A stretch of DNA of 64,000 bases. Origin: Nitzschia putrida (lineage: Eukaryota; Bacillariophyta; Bacillariophyceae; Bacillariales; Bacillariaceae). Shown one piece after another: positions 30,336 to 39,254 of the stretch. The notes beneath the pieces were generated by a model that searched no databases, was not told where the DNA came from, and worked only from the letters and a program-made list of their open reading frames with translations. The position numbers and the translations under genes were made by a program. The stretch lies in NCBI GenBank assembly GCA_016586335.1, contig BLYE01000007.1:248001-312000 (forward strand). The letters are read 5' to 3'. How positions within the stretch are numbered: the first letter of the stretch is position 1; each line of letters begins with the position of its first letter.

Positions 30336-30583
30336 ATAGATGCACACATGTGTACCGATGGTACGAGTATGGTGTAGTCCTTAGTAGCTGAGTGTGATTT
30401 ATTTCATTATTACATGCTTCCTCTTTCCATGATTATTCCTCGGTAGCTAGGTAGTATGGTCGGACCAGTCATTAGTAGTCCGTTGAGTCAAAAAGTTGTT
30501 GGACACCAACCACCATTGACCGTCATCCAATATAGGCGATTGCAGTTTGCTCAAGTCCTTGATGTTGTTCCAAAGTAGATGCC

Positions 30584-32485
30584 ATGGAGAAAAGTAACGA
30601 CACCCATCCACACTCAAGGATACACTTGTCCCATTCTGCCATGTCGTTAGATTCTACCATCAACAACGAGACACATCCACACCGCCATCCTTCAAGACCC
30701 CAACCTCGTCCGAGTCTGCAATGTAGGAGTGGGGGTCTTTCTCTGTGGATTCTTTTTCTTGCATTTTCTACACTGGCTCCGTGTCATGGTTGGATGCCCA
30801 TTCCTATACTTCATTCTTGTGTCAACCAGCCCTTTCTATCCCCACGGGCTCCGACAACAACCACAAGAGTTGTGTTGGATCGACAAGGTCCATCCAACAA
30901 AATGGGTTGGCTCCCAACCCAATCTTTCTCCCATTCCAGTCCATCACGATATTGTCCAAATAATAGAAAATACAGCACACGACTTGCTTCCACATGGGAT
31001 GGAGAGGATGGAGGGGATGGTTCTGGCTATATTGGACCCGATCGAGAATCAGACGAGATTGAATTCAGTGAGGACGAAGTCTTGGATCCTCTCGAAGAAG
31101 AAGACCGAGAAGAAGCTTTGCTAGAAGATGATTCTTCGTGGGATGATAGTGCGGCAACAACGGCATACGACGCCAGTGGAGGTGATACGAAACCAGCCAA
31201 ATCCGAAGAGGAGGATGAGGACGTCGAATCCTCCAGCAACACAACGGAACCAGAAGAGGTTTTACCCTCGGAAATTTTTGCTCTAGTAGATCATCCCAAA
31301 TGGTTGCGCAATTTGAATGCCGACCTCGCCAATACTACCCACAACGAGCGTTTCCGTGAAATTGTTCGACAAACACGTTTTGATGATTATTCTCCCGAGG
31401 TCCTCCAAGGACTCCGCAAGCTCTTTCTGAATACGGATTCTTCGTTGGAACGCATGCTCTTGGTCTATGACTTGAATTTTGATATTGGAGGACTGTATCG
31501 CAATTCGACCGAGTTGGCTAGTGCCGATGCTTGGCCTATCCCCGAACGATGGCCTGATCAAGTGGTTCAGTATCCACACTACATGGGCAATCAAACAACT
31601 TACAATCCCAACAAGACAGCAGAGCTCAAGGATATTGATGTGACCGAATTGAAACGGTATTGGGAATGCTTACAAGATCTTGATCCAGCCATTGCCAAGG
31701 GAATACCCGACTCGCGACGAGAGACGTTTCGGCGATGGGAACGATCGATTTATGGAAATGGAAATGAATGGGGAGAAGAAAAGAACAGACCGGAGGATCC
31801 GGAAGGATATAGTCCCAATGACATTGGAGGTCGCTTCTTGGAAGAGTCCGAGTTGCGAGCCAACATGACATTGGAACAACGCATGGCACAAGCGACTCAG
31901 GACAATCTAGAACGGTACCGAGGTATCTTGGTGGTGGCATGTTCCTTGTCAGAGGAAGATTTGGATTTGGCCGAAAAGATTACTCGTCGGATCGAGCAAG
32001 AGTTTGGAGAGAAGATTTATGTCGAGACACGCGTCCATACGTACCTGCACGATGCTCACATTTTCGAAGTGTGGTTGGAAAGTTTTGAAGTAACTCTGTT
32101 ACATTCCAGACGAAGAAGCTATTACTATCCTGATACTTGGGGACGGCCAGGAGAGATTGACGACAAACGCATGGACGAGTTGGTCGCAGAGATTGAAGAG
32201 TTAACCAATGATGATGCACGGTACAGTTTCAGGTGGGGGGATCGAGAAGATCCAGAAGAGTTTGACTACATTCCCGAGTATGCCAGGAAGGAAGAAAAGT
32301 CCATATTGTTGAGGGATATCGCGAAACATCAAGATGAAGAGGATGAAGAGGACGAAGGGAATAGTCTTGGAGATCTGCCTTCCAACTACCGCGACCCCTC
32401 GGACGAACGTGATGATGACGAGTTTTCTTCTGGTCAAGGCGATACGTCCACCGGCAATGACTATGACTATAATTATGACACCTAG
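30584..32485 (+). CDS. Unknown acidic protein with internal signal-anchor, possibly plastid-targeted
   Basis: 633 residues from the ATG at 30584; an alternative Met 20 codons later (30641) would shorten the leader. A hydrophobic stretch LSLWILFLAFSTLAPCHGW lies about 50 residues in and could be a signal peptide with cleavage before Trp, as in ASAFAP-type plastid leaders. A Ser/Arg-rich transit-like region follows, then an acidic segment (EDEVLDPLEEEDREE). The folded core is at about 225-560 and includes YRGILVVACSLSEEDLDLAE and YVETRVHTYLHDAHIFEVWL. The acidic tail ends in Asp/Tyr repeats. No known domain is recognised. Targeting is inference; that it is a real gene is strong. Confidence 0.75.
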   Translation: MEKSNDTHPHSRIHLSHSAMSLDSTINNETHPHRHPSRPQPRPSLQCRSGGLSLWILFLAFSTLAPCHGWMPIPILHSCVNQPFLSPRAPTTTTRVVLDRQGPSNKMGWLPTQSFSHSSPSRYCPNNRKYSTRLASTWDGEDGGDGSGYIGPDRESDEIEFSEDEVLDPLEEEDREEALLEDDSSWDDSAATTAYDASGGDTKPAKSEEEDEDVESSSNTTEPEEVLPSEIFALVDHPKWLRNLNADLANTTHNERFREIVRQTRFDDYSPEVLQGLRKLFLNTDSSLERMLLVYDLNFDIGGLYRNSTELASADAWPIPERWPDQVVQYPHYMGNQTTYNPNKTAELKDIDVTELKRYWECLQDLDPAIAKGIPDSRRETFRRWERSIYGNGNEWGEEKNRPEDPEGYSPNDIGGRFLEESELRANMTLEQRMAQATQDNLERYRGILVVACSLSEEDLDLAEKITRRIEQEFGEKIYVETRVHTYLHDAHIFEVWLESFEVTLLHSRRRSYYYPDTWGRPGEIDDKRMDELVAEIEELTNDDARYSFRWGDREDPEEFDYIPEYARKEEKSILLRDIAKHQDEEDEEDEGNSLGDLPSNYRDPSDERDDDEFSSGQGDTSTGNDYDYNYDT

Positions 32486-32756
32486 CTAGTTCCATTTTTT
32501 AGGTTTTCTATTCTTTTGCTGATGTAAAGGAATGATCCGTTTTAGGACCCGTAGTTCCAACGTACGTTCTCACTCCCTTGGGACTTCATTAGCTCCTTTC
32601 TCCGTCCAATCTGGCAACCAACCATTTGAGGTCCGTCTGTCCCATGTACGCAATTCTCACGCAGCGAACGAGAATTGCCGGTTTCACCAATCGATTTTCC
32701 CGGCAAAGAAAAAAGTGGCACTACAACACATAGGTAGCAACACCAGCACCACCACC

Positions 32757-34214
32757 ATGGGAGGATCAGAGCGAAAGAAGAGAAAAAAGGAGGACGGATC
32801 CGCCGAGGCTGTCAAGAGCAGTGACTCGCAAGAGTTGATCCCTCCTTCCAAGGCTACTCCCAAGTTGGACACTTCCAACTGGCCTCTTCTATTGAAGAAC
32901 TACCACCAATTGCATGTCCGCACTTCCCACTACACACCACTTCCTTGTGGATCTAGTCCACTTGCCCGTCCTTTGAAGCACCACTTGAGTTATGGTGTCA
33001 TCAACTTGGACAAGCCTGCCAACCCTTCTTCGCACGAAGTTGTCAGTTGGATCAAGAAGATTCTTAGGGTAGAAAAGACTGGTCATTCGGGTACCTTGGA
33101 TCCAAAGGTCACCGGATGTTTGATTGTTTGTATTGACCGGGCGACACGTCTAGTCAAGTCCCAGCAATCGGCTGGAAAGGAGTACGTCGCTGTAGCTCGC
33201 TTGCATGGGGCCTGTGACCCCGCCAAGGTCCAACGCTCCGTTGAGACCTTGACCGGAGCCTTGTTCCAGCGCCCTCCTTTGATCAGTGCTGTCAAGAGAC
33301 AGTTGCGTATCCGTACAATTTACGAGTCCAAACTCTTGGAGTATGACAAGGAGCGAAACCTTGGTATTGTTTGGGCTTCTTGTGAGGCTGGAACTTATAT
33401 GCGGACCCTTTGTGTTCACTTGGGTCTCCTCACAGGCACTGGAGGACACATGCAAGAGCTTCGCCGTGTGCGATCAGGAGCTCTTTGCGAGTCCGACAAC
33501 TTGGTAACCATGCATGATGTCCTTGACGCTCAACATGTCTACGATACTACCAAGGATGAATCCTACCTCCGACGAGTCGTCATGCCTCTCGAGGTCTTGC
33601 TCACCAACTACAAGCGCATCGTCGTCAAGGACTCTGCCGTCAATGCTATTTGCTATGGAGCTAAATTTATGATTCCCGGTCTTCTCCGATTTGCCGATGG
33701 TATCGAGTTGAACGACGAAGTCGTCTTGATGACCACCAAGGGTGAGGCGGTTGCCGTGGCCATTGCTCAGATGACAACAGCTGTCATGGCTACTGTAGAT
33801 CATGGTGTCGTGGCCAAGATCAAGCGTGTCATTATGGAGCGAGATGTCTACCCTCGCCGCTGGGGATTGGGACCCATGGCTCAACGAAAGAAGTCCATGA
33901 TCAAGGAAGGTACTTTGGACAAGCACGGAAAGCCCAACGACAAGACACCCAAGGACTTTTTGGAGTCCTACAAGGACTTCAGCAAGTCCAAGCCTCCTGA
34001 GCTATCGGGAAGTGCCGAGCCTTCCACGCCTGCCTCCAAGGCACCTGCCACACCCATGTCGGTAGAAAAGGATGACGACGATGATGATGCCGCCGATACC
34101 AAGAAGCGCTCCAAGGATGACGACAGCAGTGGTGACGATCAACCAAAGAAGAAGAAGGAAAAGAAGGAGAAGAAAGACAAGAAGAAGAAAAAGGATAAGA
34201 AAAAGAAGGAGTAA
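32757..34214 (+). CDS. CBF5: Dyskerin/Cbf5, catalytic subunit of H/ACA snoRNP pseudouridine synthase
   Basis: 485 residues from ATG 32757 in CACCACCATGG. The frame is open from 32532, but upstream residues do not fit the family. An N-terminal dyskerin-like region (DTSNWPLLLKNYHQLHVRTS) precedes a TruB-type catalytic domain with LDKPANPSSHEVVSWIK and the active loop HSGTLDPKVTG, where Asp115 is the expected nucleophile. The substrate-arm region is EAGTYMRTLCVHLGLLTGTG. A PUA domain follows (RIVVKDSAVNAICYGAKFMI), and the tail is Lys-rich as in eukaryotic Cbf5. It converts uridine to pseudouridine in rRNA and snRNA guided by H/ACA RNAs, with Nop10, Nhp2 and Gar1, in the nucleolus. No intron. 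High confidence. Confidence 0.97.
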   Translation: MGGSERKKRKKEDGSAEAVKSSDSQELIPPSKATPKLDTSNWPLLLKNYHQLHVRTSHYTPLPCGSSPLARPLKHHLSYGVINLDKPANPSSHEVVSWIKKILRVEKTGHSGTLDPKVTGCLIVCIDRATRLVKSQQSAGKEYVAVARLHGACDPAKVQRSVETLTGALFQRPPLISAVKRQLRIRTIYESKLLEYDKERNLGIVWASCEAGTYMRTLCVHLGLLTGTGGHMQELRRVRSGALCESDNLVTMHDVLDAQHVYDTTKDESYLRRVVMPLEVLLTNYKRIVVKDSAVNAICYGAKFMIPGLLRFADGIELNDEVVLMTTKGEAVAVAIAQMTTAVMATVDHGVVAKIKRVIMERDVYPRRWGLGPMAQRKKSMIKEGTLDKHGKPNDKTPKDFLESYKDFSKSKPPELSGSAEPSTPASKAPATPMSVEKDDDDDDAADTKKRSKDDDSSGDDQPKKKKEKKEKKDKKKKKDKKKKE

Positions 34215-34472
34215 ATGGGGGATGATTAGTTTGTGGCGGTTGGTGTTCACGTATCAGTTGCGCTCCTTGAGCTATCGTACAATATAAAGACTATAGCTTT
34301 CATTTTAGTCGCGAGTACTTGAGTCCTGTATGAAATGGCGCCCACTGTCAGCTTTCCTCCTTCCCTAATTGCACACAACACTCTGTCTCGCAGTGACCCT
34401 TGATGGCAACCAAGCCTACATCGTAAACAACCCACAGCACAAGTACTCCACAGGGCATGACATGAATGCAAT

Positions 34473-35654
34473 ATGTACCCAAAGAAAGGACGTCGACATG
34501 CGCAACAATCCAAAAAACGGATGATAGCAATTGCCATTCTCGTTGTTCTCATTCTATACGTCAACCTCCTCTCGGCTTCCCATTCCACAGCGTCTCCCAT
34601 TCAATTGGATCCGACGACGCTTTCAACCATCATACAACAATACTCTTCACCTTATTCAGACAAGCCTATCCTGCTCAAAGTCCCATTTTATGTGTATACC
34701 AACTCTTCCCTGAACTGGCAAAATTTCACTTTCACAAAGTACGACACATTCCCCTACCCTGAATTCAAACACTCGGATGACTACTGGATGTATCAAGCTG
34801 CCTTGCGCCATCCCATGCGGACTCTTAATCCGGATGCAGCCAAACTGTTCTTTGCTCCTTTTCTGCTCAACGCTGTGGAGGAACGACCAACTTGTATTCA
34901 CATCCCCACGGAAACGCGATGTTTCACACGCCCTGGCGCAGCCCTTCAATATGCAGGCAAGTGTTTGGTGGGATCGCCGTATTTTCAACGTTCCCAAGGG
35001 AGAGATCATGTGATTGTAATGTCTCATTGGCTTGGACCTCCTCGGAGAATTCAGAATTTGTTGCGGTGCAATATCATCAACTTTGAGGGAGTTCATCCTA
35101 ACCCTGTCAATGTCACTTCTAGCATTCCCAGCTTTTACGTGGCGTCGCCCTGTCTAAATACCCTCCATTCCAAGAAGTTGTTTGACTTTACGTTTGTGGG
35201 AACTCGAAAAGATGACAATCCTGACTTCGTCATGAGGAAAACTGTTTGTGACTGGTTGAATGAAACCAAACGCTCTGTGTCCGTTTGCGGGTTTGGTGAT
35301 CAATGCCCAACATTATCGCAAGCGAAGTATGGCTTTCATATACGTGGTGACACATGGGGGTCACAACGTGTAGTAGAAATACTAATGTCAGGGACGATTC
35401 CTCTGTTTACTGATGAGCGGCAGTACGATGTTCTTCCGCCGTTTGTACCATGGAGGGACATTTCCTATTTGGTTGACGTTTCGACGCGTGACGCGTTTGT
35501 AAAGTCTCTCAAGGAAATTTTGGCACTTCCAGACTCTGTCTATGCAGAAAAGATGAAGATTGTGGAGACCTATCGTCATTTGATGGACCACACTCAAATC
35601 TATCAATTCGATGCATACATGGCGGAATTTGCTCGTCGACTGGAAATTTCGTAA
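34473..35654 (+). CDS. Exostosin-like glycosyltransferase (GT47)
   Basis: 393 residues with a basic N-terminus and one membrane anchor (MIAIAILVVLILYVNLLSA), so a type II Golgi protein. Exostosin-domain features are LFFAPFLLNA, GRDHVIVMSHWLGPP, a central FDFTFVGTRKD, and the C-terminal YGFHIRGDTWGSQRVVEILM-SGTIPLF segment with the Glu of the nucleotide-sugar site. Members transfer sugars in cell-wall or extracellular polysaccharide synthesis. Donor and acceptor cannot be told from motifs. It lies 258 bp downstream of the dyskerin gene on the same strand. Confidence 0.85.
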   Translation: MYPKKGRRHAQQSKKRMIAIAILVVLILYVNLLSASHSTASPIQLDPTTLSTIIQQYSSPYSDKPILLKVPFYVYTNSSLNWQNFTFTKYDTFPYPEFKHSDDYWMYQAALRHPMRTLNPDAAKLFFAPFLLNAVEERPTCIHIPTETRCFTRPGAALQYAGKCLVGSPYFQRSQGRDHVIVMSHWLGPPRRIQNLLRCNIINFEGVHPNPVNVTSSIPSFYVASPCLNTLHSKKLFDFTFVGTRKDDNPDFVMRKTVCDWLNETKRSVSVCGFGDQCPTLSQAKYGFHIRGDTWGSQRVVEILMSGTIPLFTDERQYDVLPPFVPWRDISYLVDVSTRDAFVKSLKEILALPDSVYAEKMKIVETYRHLMDHTQIYQFDAYMAEFARRLEIS

Positions 35655-35809
35655 ACGCAAAGGATGCAATAGATCCCCACTTTATCAGGCTTGCACCGAT
35701 GGACTATCAGCCCCAAGTGAGAAGATAGAAAAGCAAACAGAACTAAAAGAGAATTTAGACACCACCCCAGTGACTAATAGCACACAAACACAACATTGTG
35801 TATCCCAAT

Positions 35810-37261
35810 CTAATGCTCGTATTCGTATCCATGTTCGTGATATTCTCCCTTGACCTTTTCCCAACCACCTGCAGGCTTTGCGGCTCGGTCTTTGTATTTT
35901 CCCTGAAGATCTTCCACATTGGCCATTCTGCGACCGCTAGCCGTGGTTCTGTGTCCACTGTCGCTGGACAAATGACCCGAATTCCGACCCAGTTGCGACG
36001 GTTTGTGGCCGCTTCCATCAATGGATTTGCGGGATTTTCTTCCCGGAGACTTGGAGCGGGTAGAACTATCTCTAGTGACGCGAACGCTGGGCTTCCTTTC
36101 TCTACCCAATCGCTCCGCTTCCATTTGCTGGCGAAGTGCCTTTTCTTTTTTGATTTCTTCCAACCAGGCACCTTCTTTGGGCTTTTCCCTCTTTTCCAAT
36201 TTCTTCAACAACCAAACCAAATTTTCTCGTTCCGCCTTGTCTTCGATAGCTCCTTGATTTAGAGGCTCACCTTTGTCATTCTTGCCAAACATCAATTCGC
36301 TCTGCATACAGGCCTCCCGAGGCAAAGTACCAATGGCTCCAGTTTTGGGGTCAAAGTAAATAATTTGCGCATTGGCATCATCTCCTTCACTTGGAGGTGG
36401 TGGCTCCTCCTCATCTTCTTCTTCTGCGTCTTTTGATTTGTCGTGGTCGCTGCCCTTTTTGGGTTTTCGAGCAGCCTTACCAAAGGCATCAGCACCTCCC
36501 GGAGCCTGCTTTCTGGCAGAACCCTTTCCGCTGGTATGAAGCTTTCCAGCCTTATCCTTGCCTCTCCCATGATCCGAGGAGACTTGTACTTCCTCTTCCT
36601 CTGGCAATTCCGTGAAAATCTCCGGTTCCAGCTTGGGGTCGGGACGAGGCTCTTCCTGGTATAGTTCGACACATTTTTTCATCAACTTGAACAAACCCAA
36701 ATCACTCATGACATCGACAAACGACTGGATTTGACGATCGTAAAAATCCATAATACTGATAGAGTTGGGATCCAACAATCCGTCGAGGGGACCAGAACGC
36801 ATGTTCTGAATAAACTCTCGATTGACCAACATGATCTCGTAGGCATTAAATCCATCCCGGATAAGAACAGCTCCCAATTCATATTTGTCATACCCAACTT
36901 TATCCATATCAGCAGTCGACTTTGGACAGTATTCATCCACCGCCTTTTCGGCCTCCTTGATGTCTTCGGTCCATCGACTCAACGCCCGGCGACCGTCGGC
37001 GGTAATCTGTACCAATCCAATATTCCCATCCTTGGTGAGGGCTTCGACGCGGAGAGAAGTCTTGGCTAGAGTCTCCAGCTTGATAACAAGCCTGTCAGAG
37101 GCATCCTTTGCATTGAGGACACCGTCAGGGTCCAAATACGTCTGGTACACCTTGAGAAAGGAAGCTTTCCAATTGAGAAACGACTCGCCAGTCTGACAGT
37201 TGTTGGCATCTTGGAGAAGTGATTTCAACTTCTCATCGGTTTTGAAGGGGTTCTCAGTCAT
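35810..37261 (-). CDS. Unknown conserved protein A of a divergent paralogue pair
   Basis: 483 residues. The N-terminal 220 residues form a helical domain (DEKLKSLLQDANNCQTGESF, then YLDPDGVLNAKDASDRLVIK and LGAVLIRDGFNAYEIMLVNR, ending DLGLFKLMKKCVELYQ). It clearly matches the neighbour at 37876-39102. An acidic/Lys linker follows, then a short segment IIYFDPKTGAIGTLPREACM that also has a counterpart in the neighbour (WIYYWDAASETIGKIPRRRA). The C-terminus is Ser/Arg/Gly-rich and disordered, ending in a His/Tyr/Glu tail. No signal peptide or membrane helix. I do not recognise the family; a cytosolic or nuclear adaptor role is only a guess. Confidence 0.85.
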   Translation of the reverse strand: MTENPFKTDEKLKSLLQDANNCQTGESFLNWKASFLKVYQTYLDPDGVLNAKDASDRLVIKLETLAKTSLRVEALTKDGNIGLVQITADGRRALSRWTEDIKEAEKAVDEYCPKSTADMDKVGYDKYELGAVLIRDGFNAYEIMLVNREFIQNMRSGPLDGLLDPNSISIMDFYDRQIQSFVDVMSDLGLFKLMKKCVELYQEEPRPDPKLEPEIFTELPEEEEVQVSSDHGRGKDKAGKLHTSGKGSARKQAPGGADAFGKAARKPKKGSDHDKSKDAEEEDEEEPPPPSEGDDANAQIIYFDPKTGAIGTLPREACMQSELMFGKNDKGEPLNQGAIEDKAERENLVWLLKKLEKREKPKEGAWLEEIKKEKALRQQMEAERLGRERKPSVRVTRDSSTRSKSPGRKSRKSIDGSGHKPSQLGRNSGHLSSDSGHRTTASGRRMANVEDLQGKYKDRAAKPAGGWEKVKGEYHEHGYEYEH

Positions 37262-37875
37262 GATGGTGACGGTTGATAATGAGAGAATGGAAGTGAGCCC
37301 GAGTAGTAATGTAAGAAAACACCTTTTGTCAAACTCGGGCGGCGGTCACAAACTGCTGGGTCGAAAAAAGCGGTAGTGAAACGGGATGCCAGTCACTGTC
37401 GTCGTCGAGTGCGAATGCATGGCGCCTCCCAGTATGCCGTACGTAGAGAACCGCCTACTCGTGAACCTTTGAGAAATATTACGATGGGAGGGATAAAACG
37501 TCGGGTTCCATTGTCGCATTATATCTCAATACTTATGAATTTGGAATCGCGCAGTAATTTTAAAATATGCCCCCTTGTCGAAAAAGAATAGAAAATACAG
37601 TGCACGTATTGAAACGCCGTAAAGGAGGCTGTGGAAACATCATCACTACTACGCACGTCTCGCCGCGTTTTTCTCACTACGCACGACGGTGAAATCAGTC
37701 ATCTACCAGCGCGGTACGGTACCGCGGGTATTCGTATTCAACCACGAAATTTTGGTGCCACAACAACAACTCTCATTTCGCACCCATCGAAAACAGTTCA
37801 CACTGGCACACCAATCCCATATCCCTTGTCCAGTAACAGCATCACAGTAATAAAGCGCATTCTATACAGTTGACC
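37262..37875. promoter_or_regulatory. Shared intergenic region of the divergent paralogue pair
   Basis: 614 bp between two head-to-head homologous genes. It should contain both promoters. No gene is seen in it; short poly-A tracts and CG-containing words occur, but no element can be named. Confidence 0.45.
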
Positions 37876-39102
37876 ATGGCTACCGCTACTGCCACCCCTG
37901 TGGATCCTGCTCTTGCAGACAAACCAATCTGCAAGGTTCGCGAACGTACAAATGCCTCCATGGGCGGAATGACCCAAAAGGATCGAAGTCAGTTTGCAAC
38001 CGATCAAAAACTCAAGGATTTGCTGGCAACAGCAGATGATATCACGTCCTTGGAGCATTTCCTCTACTGGAAGGATGAGTTCTTGTCCACATTCCGTCAA
38101 TATTTGGACCCTGTCGAATCTGCCAACGCCCGCGTTGCTGATGAGAAACTGTATGCCCGGTTACAAAAGCTAGCCAAATCGTGTCTTCGTGTCAAAACCT
38201 TGTGCAGTGAAGGTGGTATCGATAGGGACGGTAGCAGTGTACGTGGAATCAAAGCTCTCAATGAATTTGTGGCCGAGATTTCCCGCGTCGAAAAAGACGT
38301 CGAAGCCTATTTTCCCAAAACGTCCGAAGACGAACAAAACGTCGGTTACAACAAATTCAACGTCGCGGCAGTCTTGGTGCGGGACGGATTTCGAGTTTAT
38401 GAATTGATTGTCATCACCCGAGATTATATTGCGAGTTTGCGGGATGGGCCTTTGCAAGAGGGGGATATTCTCAAGCCCAACGCCCGTTCTATCATCAACT
38501 ACTATTTCAAAGTGATTGACACCTTGTGCGATACCCTGGCAGATTTGGGATTGCACAAACTCATGAATAAATGTGTGGAACTTTACAAGGTTCGCCCTCG
38601 CAACAAGAAGAAAAAGGTTTACGATCGGGCCACCATGGACCCATTGAGTGACTCGAGCGATGAAGAGAACATCAATGGAGGACGCATGTTCCGACGACCC
38701 AAGAAGAACTTTCGTGCCATTATGGACAAGGGATGGACCAGTGGCATGACGGGTGAAGAAGTCCATGAGCCAGTTCTAGATGAACAAGCCGAAGAAGAGG
38801 ACACTATTCCTCAACCCAAGGCCCACGATGAGGAGGAAGAACCAGACCCACAAATGCCAGAAGAATGGATTTATTATTGGGATGCAGCGTCAGAGACGAT
38901 TGGTAAAATTCCAAGGCGACGGGCTATGTTGGACGGTTTTATCATTCGGGCAGATGGACAAGGCAACGAGGAACAGGAATCGGCTGTTAGTGAATGGGAT
39001 GATAAGGAGGGCGTCAAAGGAAAGGGGTCTTTGATTTGGGAATTGAAAGATGCCTGCAAGGGGAAGGCCCAGCACAAGAAGCCCACGAATGGGAAGAAGT
39101 AG
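37876..39102 (+). CDS. Unknown conserved protein B of a divergent paralogue pair
   Basis: 408 residues from ATG 37876 (MATATATPVDPALADKPICK). Its helical domain at about residues 40-240 matches protein A along its length: DQKLKDLLATADDITSLEHF; YLDPVESANARVADEKLYAR; VAAVLVRDGFRVYELIVITR; DLGLHKLMNKCVELYKVRPR. It lacks A's long Ser/Arg tail and has an acidic linker instead. It ends with the shared WIYYWDAASETIGKIPRRRA segment and SLIWELKDACKG. The matched ends, with variable middles, suggest two conserved units joined by a free linker. Function unknown. Confidence 0.85.
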   Translation: MATATATPVDPALADKPICKVRERTNASMGGMTQKDRSQFATDQKLKDLLATADDITSLEHFLYWKDEFLSTFRQYLDPVESANARVADEKLYARLQKLAKSCLRVKTLCSEGGIDRDGSSVRGIKALNEFVAEISRVEKDVEAYFPKTSEDEQNVGYNKFNVAAVLVRDGFRVYELIVITRDYIASLRDGPLQEGDILKPNARSIINYYFKVIDTLCDTLADLGLHKLMNKCVELYKVRPRNKKKKVYDRATMDPLSDSSDEENINGGRMFRRPKKNFRAIMDKGWTSGMTGEEVHEPVLDEQAEEEDTIPQPKAHDEEEEPDPQMPEEWIYYWDAASETIGKIPRRRAMLDGFIIRADGQGNEEQESAVSEWDDKEGVKGKGSLIWELKDACKGKAQHKKPTNGKK

Positions 39103-39254
39103 GGGTTATCATGATACTACTATAGGGAATGTATGAAAAAAGCTATCAATATGAATTGTTCGATGTGGTTTATATTTTTTCTTGAGCCATCTCATCGTTG
39201 CCTACCGTACCTAATTGAGTATGAGAGCCCCCTCCCCTCCCACGACCTGCTACC

